A stretch of 64,000 nt of DNA from UMGS1491 sp944380925 (GTDB taxonomy: Bacteria > Bacillota > Clostridia > Oscillospirales > Acutalibacteraceae): contig CALWJD010000001.1 of assembly GCA_944380925.1 (NCBI GenBank), positions 248,001 to 312,000 on the forward strand, read 5' to 3'. Numbering within the stretch: the first letter of the stretch is position 1; each line of letters begins with the position of its first letter. A program made the position numbers and the translations under genes. Positions 53,108 through 61,666 of the stretch are shown piece by piece. Under the pieces are notes generated by a model, which worked only from the letters and a program-made list of their open reading frames with translations, was not told the origin of the DNA and did no database searches.

Positions 53108-54037
53108 TTGATACCATATTTTCTTATAACTTCCGTTTTAAACTACAATCTTACGAAAATGCACTTAAAAATTTCAAGAGAAGAAAAAATTAATTACTCT
53201 GATTTTTTTAAAATAACTAATAACTTTAAAAAATATTGCAAATTATTTTTAATGCATTTTATGAAACAAATTTTAATGTTTTTTACCGTATTTATTCCCG
53301 CCAGCATTAGTCTTTGTTTTGAAATAATTCATAGATATACAAATGTCAGTAATTGTTTGAACGTATGTTTTGCCGATGACGTTGTATCAACTTCATATTC
53401 TAAATTGGCATCAGAAGATGAACAATCGGAGTCTGATGAAAATGAAGATAAAGATGAAGATGACGAAGTAACGAAAAAAGTTCGTGAGGTGTATACGGAT
53501 ATTTTAAAGTATAACCTTAAATATGACCCTAAGTGTCAGGTGTCATATGAAGGCGAGGATCTTATTAATTCGATGAGGAAAGATTGTGATTATATAGAGA
53601 AGAATCATAAGGGCGTTTGTAGACACTTTTCCTGCTATTTAATTAAAAAATTACGAGCTGAGGGAATAGAAGCATATCCGCTTTATATAAAAGGAGAGAA
53701 TGGTTATGCGCATCAAGCGGTGCTTTATAAGTCCGGAGAAAAACTTTTAGTTGCTGATATAACAGATGATATAGTGGCAATCGGACACGGTAATGTCGCG
53801 CGTAAAGAAGACCCCTGGGCATATAAGGATGATTTGATTATATACATATTGTATATGAAAGAAGAAAATAAAGCATATAGGTTTTATTATCTGGATGTTG
53901 ATATTACTGATGAGAATGTCGACCTTAGCTCTTCGGGAAAAGTAGCCGAAAAAGTAAAAATATTGTATGAGGAAGAACGTAAAAGTAACTGGTTAAAAAG
54001 ATTATTTGGTTGTATTTTTTGCATGCATTGTGATTGA
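53108..54037 (+). CDS. Transglutaminase-like membrane protein, N-terminus split by a stop codon
   Basis: The open frame codes 309 residues. Its C-terminal part is a transglutaminase/papain-like domain: NHKGVCRHFSCYLIKKLRAEGIEAYP (Cys 171), NGYAHQAVLY (His 202) and LLVADITDD (Asp 217) give the Cys-His-Asp triad. Residues 45-70 are a membrane helix and 100-120 an acidic linker. The same frame extends upstream to ATG 52880 (MEKEKFIKLEEIAISQN...), but a TAA at 52982-52984 interrupts it in the first hydrophobic segment. So this is either a pseudogene or a shortened version starting at TTG 53108. It is divergent from the AAA/DUF4157 operon. Confidence 0.6.
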   Translation: MIPYFLITSVLNYNLTKMHLKISREEKINYSDFFKITNNFKKYCKLFLMHFMKQILMFFTVFIPASISLCFEIIHRYTNVSNCLNVCFADDVVSTSYSKLASEDEQSESDENEDKDEDDEVTKKVREVYTDILKYNLKYDPKCQVSYEGEDLINSMRKDCDYIEKNHKGVCRHFSCYLIKKLRAEGIEAYPLYIKGENGYAHQAVLYKSGEKLLVADITDDIVAIGHGNVARKEDPWAYKDDLIIYILYMKEENKAYRFYYLDVDITDENVDLSSSGKVAEKVKILYEEERKSNWLKRLFGCIFCMHCD

Positions 54038-54084
54038 TTTTAAACTTCGTTACCACAATTAAATTTTAATATTATAATAAACAT

Positions 54085-54112
54085 CCCCCGGACTAGCCGG
54101 GGGTATTTCTTT
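54085..54112 (+). terminator. Intrinsic terminator after transglutaminase-like gene
   Basis: CCCCCGG (54085-54091) pairs perfectly with CCGGGGG (54097-54103), followed by TATTTCTTT. Confidence 0.8.
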
Positions 54113-54184
54113 AACGGACAAAACCTCGCTTTACCAGCCGCATCTAAAGGAGGCTGATACAGTCTGGCGCTTGCAAAAAGATTG

Positions 54185-54640
54185 TTACTTACCACCCATA
54201 AATGGATCGGTACTACTAAATTTTAATTGCTCTCCTAATTCATATTTTTTTAGTTGACTTTTTGATATACTCCTTTAATTTAACTGCATTTTTCTGCTGT
54301 TCCCACTTAGTAACCTTTGCACCAAAACTCTCGGATTCGATATTTGAATTTAAGATTTTGCCACTTTTCATATATCATCAAACTACTTTTTCCTTTGAGA
54401 AACCCCATAAAACTCGATATACTCATCTTTTGCGGTATCTCTGAAAGTGTATGTGCATGGTCGGGTCATACTTCTGCTTCTATTATGTTTACTCCTTTCC
54501 ACTTACATATCTTTCTTTAATATCACTCCTATTTTCAATCCTTTATCTGCGTAAAATGTGATTTTCTTCCGTATTTCGGCGCAAATACTATTGGTATTTG
54601 CAGTTTCGTTAACTATGTGCATCATTCATCTTGAGTGTTT
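54185..54640 (-). pseudogene. IS200/IS605-family transposase TnpA, decayed
   Basis: Read on the minus strand in shifting frames, this region gives VFAPKYGRK, then KWKGVNIIEAEV-stop-PDHAH, IPQKMSISSFMGFLKGKSSL, MIYEKWQNLKFKY, REFWCKGY and, at the end, SSTDPFMGGK before a stop at 54185. These are ordered blocks of the TnpA HUH transposase (PDHxH motif, FMGYLKGKSS block). Several stop codons and at least two frame changes are present, so it is inactive. No TnpB is visible. It lies between the transglutaminase-like gene and the membrane-tail protein. Confidence 0.8.
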
Positions 54641-54773
54641 CCCTTTTGATGTTTTCTTTAGCAGTTTCAAGACCGCTACTACAATCTGCATAAAAAGGAG
54701 TTTTTATCTCATTCTCACACCGCTTAAGCTATCACTTCAGCCACGCTACTATCGCATGGTTTTATATATACGG

Positions 54774-54798
54774 AAAAGAGCCGCTCAAACGGCGGCTC
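54774..54798 (-). terminator. Intrinsic terminator of the tail-anchored protein gene
   Basis: GAGCCGC (54778-54784) pairs with GCGGCTC (54792-54798). On the minus strand it is followed by TTTTCCG, just downstream of the gene ending at 54831. Confidence 0.75.
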
Positions 54799-54830
54799 CA
54801 AGGTTATGAACACAAGTTAATTTTAAAAAT

Positions 54831-55364
54831 TTACAGTATATCGTTAACATAATGTGCGGCCAACACTACCGCCGCAAAAGATATAGCAGTTGTTGCGCCC
54901 ATGCCAAACGTCAATTTTCCACCGTTTTCACTTTTGTTACCGCTACTTGAAAAAATTTTCTGTTCGTCTATTTTCTGGAATTTACTGCGTATTACGGTGG
55001 TTGTATCTACAAATTTACCTAAGTATCTTTTGACGGTATTTAGATCTTCCTTTTTATCAAGTGTATCATTTTTAATTTTGTTACTGCGTTCTAAGATATT
55101 TTTGATGCAATTCTTAACTTCAGAAGGCAAATTTCCAATAACACTGCGGTCATATAGCACATCAATAATCTTCTTTTGCATCTTGGTTTCGTTTGACCCC
55201 AAAAGTTTTTCCTCCAACCAAGGCTGGATCCCACTTGCCAACCTACCGCTTTGTAAATCTTGGTCAACATAATCTACCATATCATTTCCATCATTACCGG
55301 TAAGAAACTTATAGACTTTTACTAATTCACCATATAATCTGCTATCTAATTTAATTTGAGGCAT
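54831..55364 (-). CDS. Hypothetical protein with C-terminal membrane anchor
   Basis: A 177-residue charged helical protein (RLYGELVKVYKFLTGNDGNDMVDYVDQDL..., DVLYDRSVIGNLPSEVKNCIKNILERSNK). It ends in a single hydrophobic helix (FGMGATTAISFAAVVLAAHYV) near the C-terminus, so it is probably tail-anchored. AAGGAGTG precedes the ATG. No family is recognised. It stands between the IS remnant and the secreted glycine-rich protein. Confidence 0.6.
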   Translation of the reverse strand: MPQIKLDSRLYGELVKVYKFLTGNDGNDMVDYVDQDLQSGRLASGIQPWLEEKLLGSNETKMQKKIIDVLYDRSVIGNLPSEVKNCIKNILERSNKIKNDTLDKKEDLNTVKRYLGKFVDTTTVIRSKFQKIDEQKIFSSSGNKSENGGKLTFGMGATTAISFAAVVLAAHYVNDIL

Positions 55365-55472
55365 AGAAACACTCCTTCACTATATATGATAATAATCATT
55401 GCGCTTAACGGTATATTATATATTGTTTTAATATATTTGTCAAAGTATGATTTTTTAAAATTGACACATAAA

Positions 55473-55505
55473 ACAAGGAGACTCTTTACGAATCTCCTTG
55501 TGATT
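55473..55505 (-). terminator. Intrinsic terminator of the glycine-rich protein gene
   Basis: ACAAGGAGA (55473-55481) pairs with TCTCCTTGT (55493-55501). On the minus strand it is followed by TTTTATG, about 30 bases after the stop at 55533. Confidence 0.75.
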
Positions 55506-55532
55506 TAAATTATATAGTATTACTAAATCAGA

Positions 55533-56498
55533 TTATTTTCCGTCTTCGCCGTCAGAGCCCTTCCAGCCTCTGTATAACCAATAATTCGGGTTTGGTTCTC
55601 CGGCTTTTGCTCCTTTACCGGGCTTACCTTTAATAAGTTCGGTATCTTCCAACGAGTAATGACCGTGGTCTTTTGAATCTATAGAAACTGCCGCACCACC
55701 ATTACCGCCATTACCGCCGTTTCCTGCGCTACCGCCGCCAAAAGGAATATGCCATAATGATTGATATCCGCCTTTTCCGCCGTTGCCACCTTTTCCGCCT
55801 TTAACAACAATAGATTCCAAAGACAAATTACCGGAAAGTATAGCTATCGGTGCAGAAGGTGTTTCACCATCCTCACCATGATATCCTCTTGAAACATCCT
55901 TAAGGCCGGGACGCCCATCAAGCCCATCTACTCTTACAATAGAACCGTTTTTAATAATAACATCTACGCTATCATCGTAATTATAAACATCTTTATAAAT
56001 TGTTTCGGTTCTACCGGGCACCCATTGTTGCCTATGTGTCTGCCGACGGCCGGTTACGTGTCCATGCGCATCATAAATATTAGTATAGTCTGTTAATGTT
56101 CTATAATAACCGGGATGATATATTTCCTGTTTATCTTTATGGCTAAATGTTTTTTTACCCACAATAATTCCGGCACCCGTGCCAACTGTAATTTTGTGTC
56201 CGCCCAAATCCAACTGAACGGAATGATCCAAATTCAAAGTGCTATCTAAAGCAACATCCTTATTCAAATATATTACATCATTCGCTTTAGCGTTTTTTGC
56301 CGCTTCGCTGAGCTGGCGTGAACTGTTAACTTCAATTCTGCGATTTTTCAAAGTTTCTACGGAAGGTACCACTGAATAACGAGAAACGTCATCAAACGCA
56401 GGCGCCGCAGAGGCCAAACCGCCCATAATAGGAGAGCAGCTTACCACGCAAGCAGCCACAACAAATAAAGATAAAAACTTCTTCTTTGAATTTTTCAT
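55533..56498 (-). CDS. Secreted glycine-rich protein
   Basis: A 321-residue protein from ATG 56498 (AAAGGATG upstream); longer in-frame starts overlap the ribosome site. The signal peptide is KKKFLSLFVVAACVVSCSPI to about residue 37; a Cys in VVSCS could be a lipobox-like site. NDVIYLNKDVALDSTLNLDHSVQLDLGGHKITVGTGAGIIVG is a pectate-lyase/parallel-beta-helix style stretch. The C-terminal half has Gly-Gly-Asn/Lys-Gly runs (GGKGGNGGKGG; GNGGNGGNGG) of a collagen-like or surface protein. No anchor motif is visible. The function is unknown; a cell-surface role is inferred. Confidence 0.7.
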   Translation of the reverse strand: MKNSKKKFLSLFVVAACVVSCSPIMGGLASAAPAFDDVSRYSVVPSVETLKNRRIEVNSSRQLSEAAKNAKANDVIYLNKDVALDSTLNLDHSVQLDLGGHKITVGTGAGIIVGKKTFSHKDKQEIYHPGYYRTLTDYTNIYDAHGHVTGRRQTHRQQWVPGRTETIYKDVYNYDDSVDVIIKNGSIVRVDGLDGRPGLKDVSRGYHGEDGETPSAPIAILSGNLSLESIVVKGGKGGNGGKGGYQSLWHIPFGGGSAGNGGNGGNGGAAVSIDSKDHGHYSLEDTELIKGKPGKGAKAGEPNPNYWLYRGWKGSDGEDGK

Positions 56499-56592
56499 AA
56501 AACGCATCCTTTTTACATATTTTTTGTTAAATTTCATTGTCGACTCAACTTTAACATAATTACATTATAACATATAAAAGCCCATACGTCAA

Positions 56593-57048
56593 CTACTTTT
56601 GGTCAAAAAACGTTTTCAGCTCATCCATAAATGCCTGAACGTCTTTAAATTGACGATAAACCGAGGCAAATCTTATGTAAGCTACTTCATCACGCTCTTT
56701 TAACGCGTTCATGGAAAGCTCCCCAATAGCCGAAGATTGCACTTCTTTATCCACCATGTTTTCAACTTTCGATTCTATTGCATCTGCCATATTTTCTATT
56801 TCTTTAAGAGAAACGCTACGTTTTTCACAAGCTTTTAGCAAACCGTCAAAAACCTTTTTTTTATCAAATTTTTCTCTTGATCCGTTTCTCTTTATTATTA
56901 TCGTGGGAACGTGCTCAACAACTTCATATGTAGTAAATCTACGCAGGCAATGCTCACATTCCCTACGCCTCCTCACCTTGGAGCCGTCATCGGCGCAACG
57001 TGATTCTATAACTTTGCTGTCTATATGTCCGCAATAGGGGCATTTCAT
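56593..57048 (-). CDS. nrdR: Transcriptional repressor NrdR
   Basis: A 151-residue ATP/dATP-dependent repressor of ribonucleotide reductase genes. MKCPYCGHIDSKVIESR...RRRRECEHCLRRFTTYE is the zinc ribbon (four cysteines in two CxxC pairs), and residues 45-130 are the ATP cone (VIIKRNGSREKFDKKKVFDGLLKAC). ATG 57048 is chosen with GGAGGACG upstream. It is the last gene of the minus-strand housekeeping run, 20 bases after clpE. Confidence 0.97.
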   Translation of the reverse strand: MKCPYCGHIDSKVIESRCADDGSKVRRRRECEHCLRRFTTYEVVEHVPTIIIKRNGSREKFDKKKVFDGLLKACEKRSVSLKEIENMADAIESKVENMVDKEVQSSAIGELSMNALKERDEVAYIRFASVYRQFKDVQAFMDELKTFFDQK

Positions 57049-57067
57049 TAAAACGTCCTCCCAAAAA

Positions 57068-59374
57068 TTATTCAACAACCAAATTAAGCTCGGGGTCTGC
57101 CGTAAAATGCATTTTTCCTATATTAAAACCATCATTTTTAATTATTGCCAAAGATATTTTATCTTCGACTTCCTTACGAATAAGATTTCTTAAGTCCCTT
57201 GCCCCGCTATCGCCTTTTATTGCTTTTGACGCTAGTTCTTTAAGCGCGCTTTCATCATAGGTAAGCTCTATATTATGCTCCGCAAGCGATTCCACATATT
57301 CATCCATCATAAGAGCTGCTATCTTAATATAATCTTTTTCCGTCAAATTATTAAATACTATAATCTCATCTAAGCGGCTTATAAATTCCGGCCTTAGAAA
57401 CTCTTTTAAGGCTTTCATAGTTTTTTCTTTAGTCAAATCGTTTTGACTCTTTGCAAAACCAAGCGCACCTTCTTTTTTGGAACTTCCGGCATTCGAAGTC
57501 ATAACAATTACCGTATTTTCAAAATTTACCGCTCGGCCATGAGAATCCGTAATTTTTCCTTCATCTAGAACCTGAAGCAAAATATTTAGCACATCTGGAT
57601 GAGCTTTTTCTATCTCATCAAAAAGTAAAACGGAATATGGATGTTGGCGAACTTTTTCGGTAAGTTGCCCCGCTTCGTCATACCCGACGTATCCGGGAGG
57701 CGAACCAACTATTTTTGCCGCTGAATGCTTTTCCATGTATTCGGACATATCAAGCCTTATAAGAGAATCGGGAGCATCAAAAAGTTCTTTTGCCAAAACT
57801 TTAACAAGCTCTGTCTTTCCCACTCCCGTCGGACCTACAAATATAAACGATGCCGGTCTGCGTCTTGGGCTTATCTGAACCCTATTTCTTCTTATAGCTG
57901 CAGCAACTTCCTTAACCGCTTGATCCTGACCTATAATTTTTTCACGTAATTTTTCTTCTAATTTATCAAGTTTTCTAAACTCATTTTCTGTAATCTTAGA
58001 TGAAGGTATACCCGTCCAGAGCTCTATTACGTGCGCAACATCGTTTTCGGTTACTTCTTTGCCAAGTGCTTTTTTGGAAAGGCTCTCTATCTTCTTATCA
58101 TTTTTGGCAATATCACATCTTATTTCGGCAAGTTTTTGGTAATCCGCTTCCTCGCCTGACGCCAAAATTCTTTCTTCTTCCGCTTTTAGCTTGCTATTTT
58201 CCGAAGAAAGCCTATCATAAATACCTAAATCTTTATTTTCCAGAGACGCATAAGTGCATGCTTCATCGAGCAAATCTATTGCCTTATCAGGCAAAAACCT
58301 ATCGGTTATATAGCGCTCGGAAAGAACGGTTAGACGCCTCACCAATTCATCGCTTACTTTCACTCTATGATGATTTTCATAATAACCTTTGATACCTTTA
58401 AGCACATCTATGGTTTGCGAAATGGAAGGCTCCATGATTTTAATAGTCTGAAAACGCCTTTCGAGTGCCGCGTCTTTTTCAATGTGCTTGCGATATTCCG
58501 CAAAGGTAGTGGCCCCTATTACTTGGATTTCTCCCCTTGAAAGCGCCGGCTTTAGTATATTTGCAGCATTCATTGTTCCCTCTGAATCGCCGGTACCCAC
58601 TAAATTATGGACCTCATCGATAAAGAGGATAATATTTCCCTCTTTTTTTATTTCGTCTACAAGTCCTTTTATTCTGCTTTCGAATTGACCTCTAAATTGC
58701 GTTCCTGCAACCAACGCAGTCAAATCCAAAAGGTAAATTTCCTTACCTTTGAGCCTAAAAGGAACATCATCATTTGCAATTTTTATGGCAAGACCCTCCG
58801 CAATGGCTGTTTTACCAACCCCCGGTTCACCGATAAGACAAGGATTATTTTTCGTCCTTCTGCAAAGTATCTGCATGGCACGATTAATTTCCTTTTCCCT
58901 GCCGATAATCCTATCAAGCTCACCGTTTTTAGCTTTTGCGGTAAGGTTATTACAATATAAATTTAAATTTCTTCTCTTTGATTTCTTTTTAGACTTTTCA
59001 TTTCCTTTACCTGATTTTTCAGATTCTTTAGAAGCGTCACCAGAAAAATCATCTTTGTTAGCAAACAACATATTTGAAAAAAGATTTTTAATAAGCGGAA
59101 ACGTTGCTGCGCCCCCTTTTGAAAATCCTTCATCATCTTCTTCCTCACTTTCATCGTCCTCTAAATCTAAACCGGCATCCATAATACCGGAAAATTGTTC
59201 CTGCATATTTGAAAGCTCTTCCTCGGATATATCAAGCTTATCTACTATATTTTCCAAAGGCTTTATTCCCAATTTTTTCGCGCAAGGAATACAGAGAGCC
59301 TGAGTCCCGGCGTCCGTCTTACCCGAGGATATAAAAACAACTGCAGTCCTTTTTTTACATATAGAACAAAGCAT
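57068..59374 (-). CDS. clpE: Clp ATPase, ClpE type
   Basis: A 768-residue Hsp100 ATPase that unfolds substrates for ClpP. C3-x2-C6...C28-x2-C31 is the N-terminal zinc finger that defines ClpE. A charged linker (residues 70-135) follows. AAA module 1 has GEPGVGKTA at 182-190 and IILFIDEVHNLVG, then a middle helical domain. AAA module 2 has FVGPTGVGKTE near 510 and LLFDEIEKAHPDV. There is no ClpC N-domain. The zinc finger supports ClpE over ClpC, though the symbol is my choice. It follows pgsA and precedes nrdR. No CIRCE or CtsR box was identified in the short upstream gap. Confidence 0.9.
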   Translation of the reverse strand: MLCSICKKRTAVVFISSGKTDAGTQALCIPCAKKLGIKPLENIVDKLDISEEELSNMQEQFSGIMDAGLDLEDDESEEEDDEGFSKGGAATFPLIKNLFSNMLFANKDDFSGDASKESEKSGKGNEKSKKKSKRRNLNLYCNNLTAKAKNGELDRIIGREKEINRAMQILCRRTKNNPCLIGEPGVGKTAIAEGLAIKIANDDVPFRLKGKEIYLLDLTALVAGTQFRGQFESRIKGLVDEIKKEGNIILFIDEVHNLVGTGDSEGTMNAANILKPALSRGEIQVIGATTFAEYRKHIEKDAALERRFQTIKIMEPSISQTIDVLKGIKGYYENHHRVKVSDELVRRLTVLSERYITDRFLPDKAIDLLDEACTYASLENKDLGIYDRLSSENSKLKAEEERILASGEEADYQKLAEIRCDIAKNDKKIESLSKKALGKEVTENDVAHVIELWTGIPSSKITENEFRKLDKLEEKLREKIIGQDQAVKEVAAAIRRNRVQISPRRRPASFIFVGPTGVGKTELVKVLAKELFDAPDSLIRLDMSEYMEKHSAAKIVGSPPGYVGYDEAGQLTEKVRQHPYSVLLFDEIEKAHPDVLNILLQVLDEGKITDSHGRAVNFENTVIVMTSNAGSSKKEGALGFAKSQNDLTKEKTMKALKEFLRPEFISRLDEIIVFNNLTEKDYIKIAALMMDEYVESLAEHNIELTYDESALKELASKAIKGDSGARDLRNLIRKEVEDKISLAIIKNDGFNIGKMHFTADPELNLVVE

Positions 59375-59417
59375 ATCATTTACTCCTTAAAATTATTTTT
59401 TAAATAAAAACACTCAT

Positions 59418-59990
59418 CTATGCGTTACTTTTAATCATAGAAATAAATATCTTAAAATATCTAAAAAGGGCATATATCATGCACCCCGCCGTGATAATCA
59501 TAAGTACCAAATTTATATATCCATTATCAACGCCCCATAGCGCTTTGAGCGCAATAATTAAAATAACGGAAACATAAAAAACAACGGTTGCCAATTTTCC
59601 ATACCATTTAGCGGACGGCGGCGACTGGTTTCGCTTTATAAGTATCAACCCGGCTATTAGCATAAGCACTTCTTTTATAATCAATAAAATCATAAAAGGA
59701 AAGATTTTTGGAAGCTTTAATCCCACGCAAACCATAACAGCCATCAAAGTAAGCTTATCCGCCGTAGGGTCAAGCATTTTTCCAAGCGGCGTTATCTGAT
59801 TGAATTTACGTGCTATTATGCCGTCAAACAAATCACTAAGGCCAGATAAAACCAATAAAGCTCCAGCCAAAATATAGTTATCTTTCATAAATGACGAAAC
59901 AAAAGGAATTATAATCACAATTCTCAAAAGAGAAAGCATATTCGGAACAGACATATTTTTTTTCCAATTAAATAATTCATTCGTTTTCAT
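59418..59990 (-). CDS. pgsA: CDP-alcohol phosphatidyltransferase (PgsA-like)
   Basis: A 190-residue membrane enzyme of phospholipid synthesis, probably CDP-diacylglycerol-glycerol-3-phosphate 3-phosphatidyltransferase. The family motif D-x2-DG-x2-AR-x8-G-x3-D-x3-D is seen in SDLFDGIIARKFN, then PLGKMLDPTADK, near residues 52-76. Four to five membrane helices follow. ATG 59990 is preferred with GAGGA upstream. It is 24 bases before the preceding stop of the CvpA-like gene, in one transcription unit. Confidence 0.9.
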   Translation of the reverse strand: MKTNELFNWKKNMSVPNMLSLLRIVIIIPFVSSFMKDNYILAGALLVLSGLSDLFDGIIARKFNQITPLGKMLDPTADKLTLMAVMVCVGLKLPKIFPFMILLIIKEVLMLIAGLILIKRNQSPPSAKWYGKLATVVFYVSVILIIALKALWGVDNGYINLVLMIITAGCMIYALFRYFKIFISMIKSNA

Positions 59991-60034
59991 CAAATCCTCA
60001 ACGTCCTTCAAAATTCAGCTTAACGCAAAAGCCA

Positions 60035-60730
60035 TCAGACAAACTTAAAAAATTCATAAACCGGATTATTATTATACATTTTTTGAAACACAACGGTGTT
60101 TGAAATACTTTCCTCAGAAAGCCAGCATGGTGTCTGCGGTGAAACATAAGCAAAAGACCTTAAAAAACACAGTGCAACAGTTATAACCACATAAGCCTTT
60201 AAAAGCCCGAAAAAGCCGCCTAATAACGTGTTTGTTTTTCTCGTCAAAGAAGATTTAAAAAGCTTCAAAATAAACTTAATCACACACTTTGATAAAGCAA
60301 TAAACACAATAAATAAAACCACAACAAAAACAGATTTCAAAATTTCTATGACGATCGGCGCAAAAAATTCAGATATCTTATCCGGCACAACGCTCATGGC
60401 ATTGTTATTTATAATATGATCCAACGAAAAAGATGTTATCTGATTTGCCTTCAGGTATTCCACCATAAATTTTGGCATATGATTAAAAAAGTTTTCAGAA
60501 GTTAAAGCATGGTCTATAATCAAACTTTCGGCACGCTTCCTAATATTAGGTCCTATAATTTCGGAATATGTCCACGAAGAAAGAGTCCCCGCAAAATAAA
60601 CAGAAAGAAAACCCGAAAAAACCGAGCTTGCAAAAGAAAGAAAAGCACTTATAACACCATTTTTGAACCCCAAAAACAGAAATATTCCAAACACCAAAAT
60701 TATAGCAATATCAAGCATAAGACTATTCAA
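60035..60730 (-). CDS. CvpA-family membrane protein
   Basis: A 231-residue membrane protein with four predicted helices (IAIILVFGIFLFLGFKNGVISAF at 8-30, then FSGFLSVYFAGTL, VVVLFIVFIALSKCVIKFI, LLGGFFGLLKAYVVITVALCF). The FKNG and GGxxGLLKA patterns match the CvpA/colicin V production protein family, in which the role is still uncertain. A TTG at 60730 with GGTGG upstream is used; ATG 60718 is possible. It is followed by pgsA. Confidence 0.85.
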   Translation of the reverse strand: MNSLMLDIAIILVFGIFLFLGFKNGVISAFLSFASSVFSGFLSVYFAGTLSSWTYSEIIGPNIRKRAESLIIDHALTSENFFNHMPKFMVEYLKANQITSFSLDHIINNNAMSVVPDKISEFFAPIVIEILKSVFVVVLFIVFIALSKCVIKFILKLFKSSLTRKTNTLLGGFFGLLKAYVVITVALCFLRSFAYVSPQTPCWLSEESISNTVVFQKMYNNNPVYEFFKFV

Positions 60731-60901
60731 AAAATCGCACCACCGAAATCAAAAAATGTTTTTGCTTATAAAATAATATATCATAATTGCACTAAATTTT
60801 CAATTTTATTTTAAACTTTTTTGTTTTTTAAAAGCATATAGGCTTTTATTTTTTTGTTCGTTAATATTTTCATAATATATTTTAGCACAAATAAATTTCC
60901 G

Positions 60902-61070
60902 CTTAAGCGTATCGTGCTCGAGATAACCTGCACATATAGCAGGTGGGTGTCTTCCCCACGACTTCTTGCTCCCTTCGTTTGATAAGAATCAAGAGGTCTG
61001 CAATCCACCGCAGGAGTTAGGCTCCCGATTAAATTTTGTAGGGTTATATGAGCACAGTCCGCGCGTTAAG
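60902..61070 (-). ncRNA. ssrS: Probable 6S RNA
   Basis: On the minus strand this stretch is about 169 bases with a long closing stem. CTTAA-GCG pairs with CGC-TTAAG (outer ends 60902-60909 and 61062-61070), and GTGCTC/GAGCAC pairs (60914-60919 with 61050-61055), then GGTTA/TAACC. Inside is an open central region and a 3' side hairpin CACCTGC...GCAGGT, in a CACCTG...CAGGTTA context like the known 6S RNA bubble. Size, shape and location between housekeeping genes fit 6S RNA, which traps RNA polymerase in slow growth. A covariance-model search would settle it. Confidence 0.65.
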
Positions 61071-61102
61071 CAGAAAATTTAGCTTTTTTAAACAAGTAAA
61101 AC

Positions 61103-61384
61103 TTAGTAATCTTTGCCAAGTCTTCTTTCAAATTCCTCAGACAAGGAATCTAAAAGTTTATCATCATCAACCTCAACAAGTTGTTCCTCGCCATTTTCAT
61201 CGATAATTTCAAAAATAAAGTAAGTTTCGTCACTATTTAAATTTTCTTCAGGTAGTTCGAAATTAGGCATTAAAGCATAAAACCTACCTTGAGAATTTTC
61301 AATAAAGTCCAAAACTTCGAATTCTCTTTCTACTCCCTCGTCATCAACAAGTGTAACAATATCTGTCGGAAAACTATCGTCCAT
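61103..61384 (-). CDS. DUF1292 protein (YrzB-like)
   Basis: A 93-residue acidic protein: IVTLVDDEGVEREFEVLDFIE, RFYALMPNFE and ETYFIFEIIDENGEEQLVEVDDDKLLDSLSEEFERRL. These are the blocks of DUF1292, a widespread Firmicute family of unknown role. ATG 61384 has GGAGGATT upstream. A strong promoter lies just ahead (61421-61449). Confidence 0.93.
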   Translation of the reverse strand: MDDSFPTDIVTLVDDEGVEREFEVLDFIENSQGRFYALMPNFELPEENLNSDETYFIFEIIDENGEEQLVEVDDDKLLDSLSEEFERRLGKDY

Positions 61385-61420
61385 CCCGAATCCTCCTATA
61401 AAATGTGGTCCATAGCTATC

Positions 61421-61449
61421 ATTTTAATTATATTATACGAAAGAGTCAA
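61421..61449 (-). promoter_or_regulatory. Sigma-A promoter for DUF1292 gene
   Basis: On the minus strand, TTGACT (61449-61444), a 17-base spacer and TAAAAT (61426-61421), about 37 bases before the start codon. It probably also feeds the downstream genes. Confidence 0.65.
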
Positions 61450-61666
61450 TCTATTTATTTCAAAAAATACAATTTTAAAAGTCTAACAAATCAACAAAAG
61501 TTTTAAACAATGTTTGTCAATTATTCATATAAAGCAATCAGCTTGCAGTTTTTAAAAATATTTTTTATGAAAGAGCATAATTTTTTTAAAAAAAATTATT
61601 ATATATTACAAAATATTTTTGAGAAAAATTTTATTGGCAATCACTTTTTAATATACAAAACTAAAG

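Noticed and set aside
54262..54809. Three plus-strand ORFs
   Set aside because: They lie antisense to the decayed IS200/IS605 transposase and have no features of their own.
60811..61008. 65-codon minus-strand ORF
   Set aside because: It covers the probable 6S RNA and has no ribosome site or known domain.
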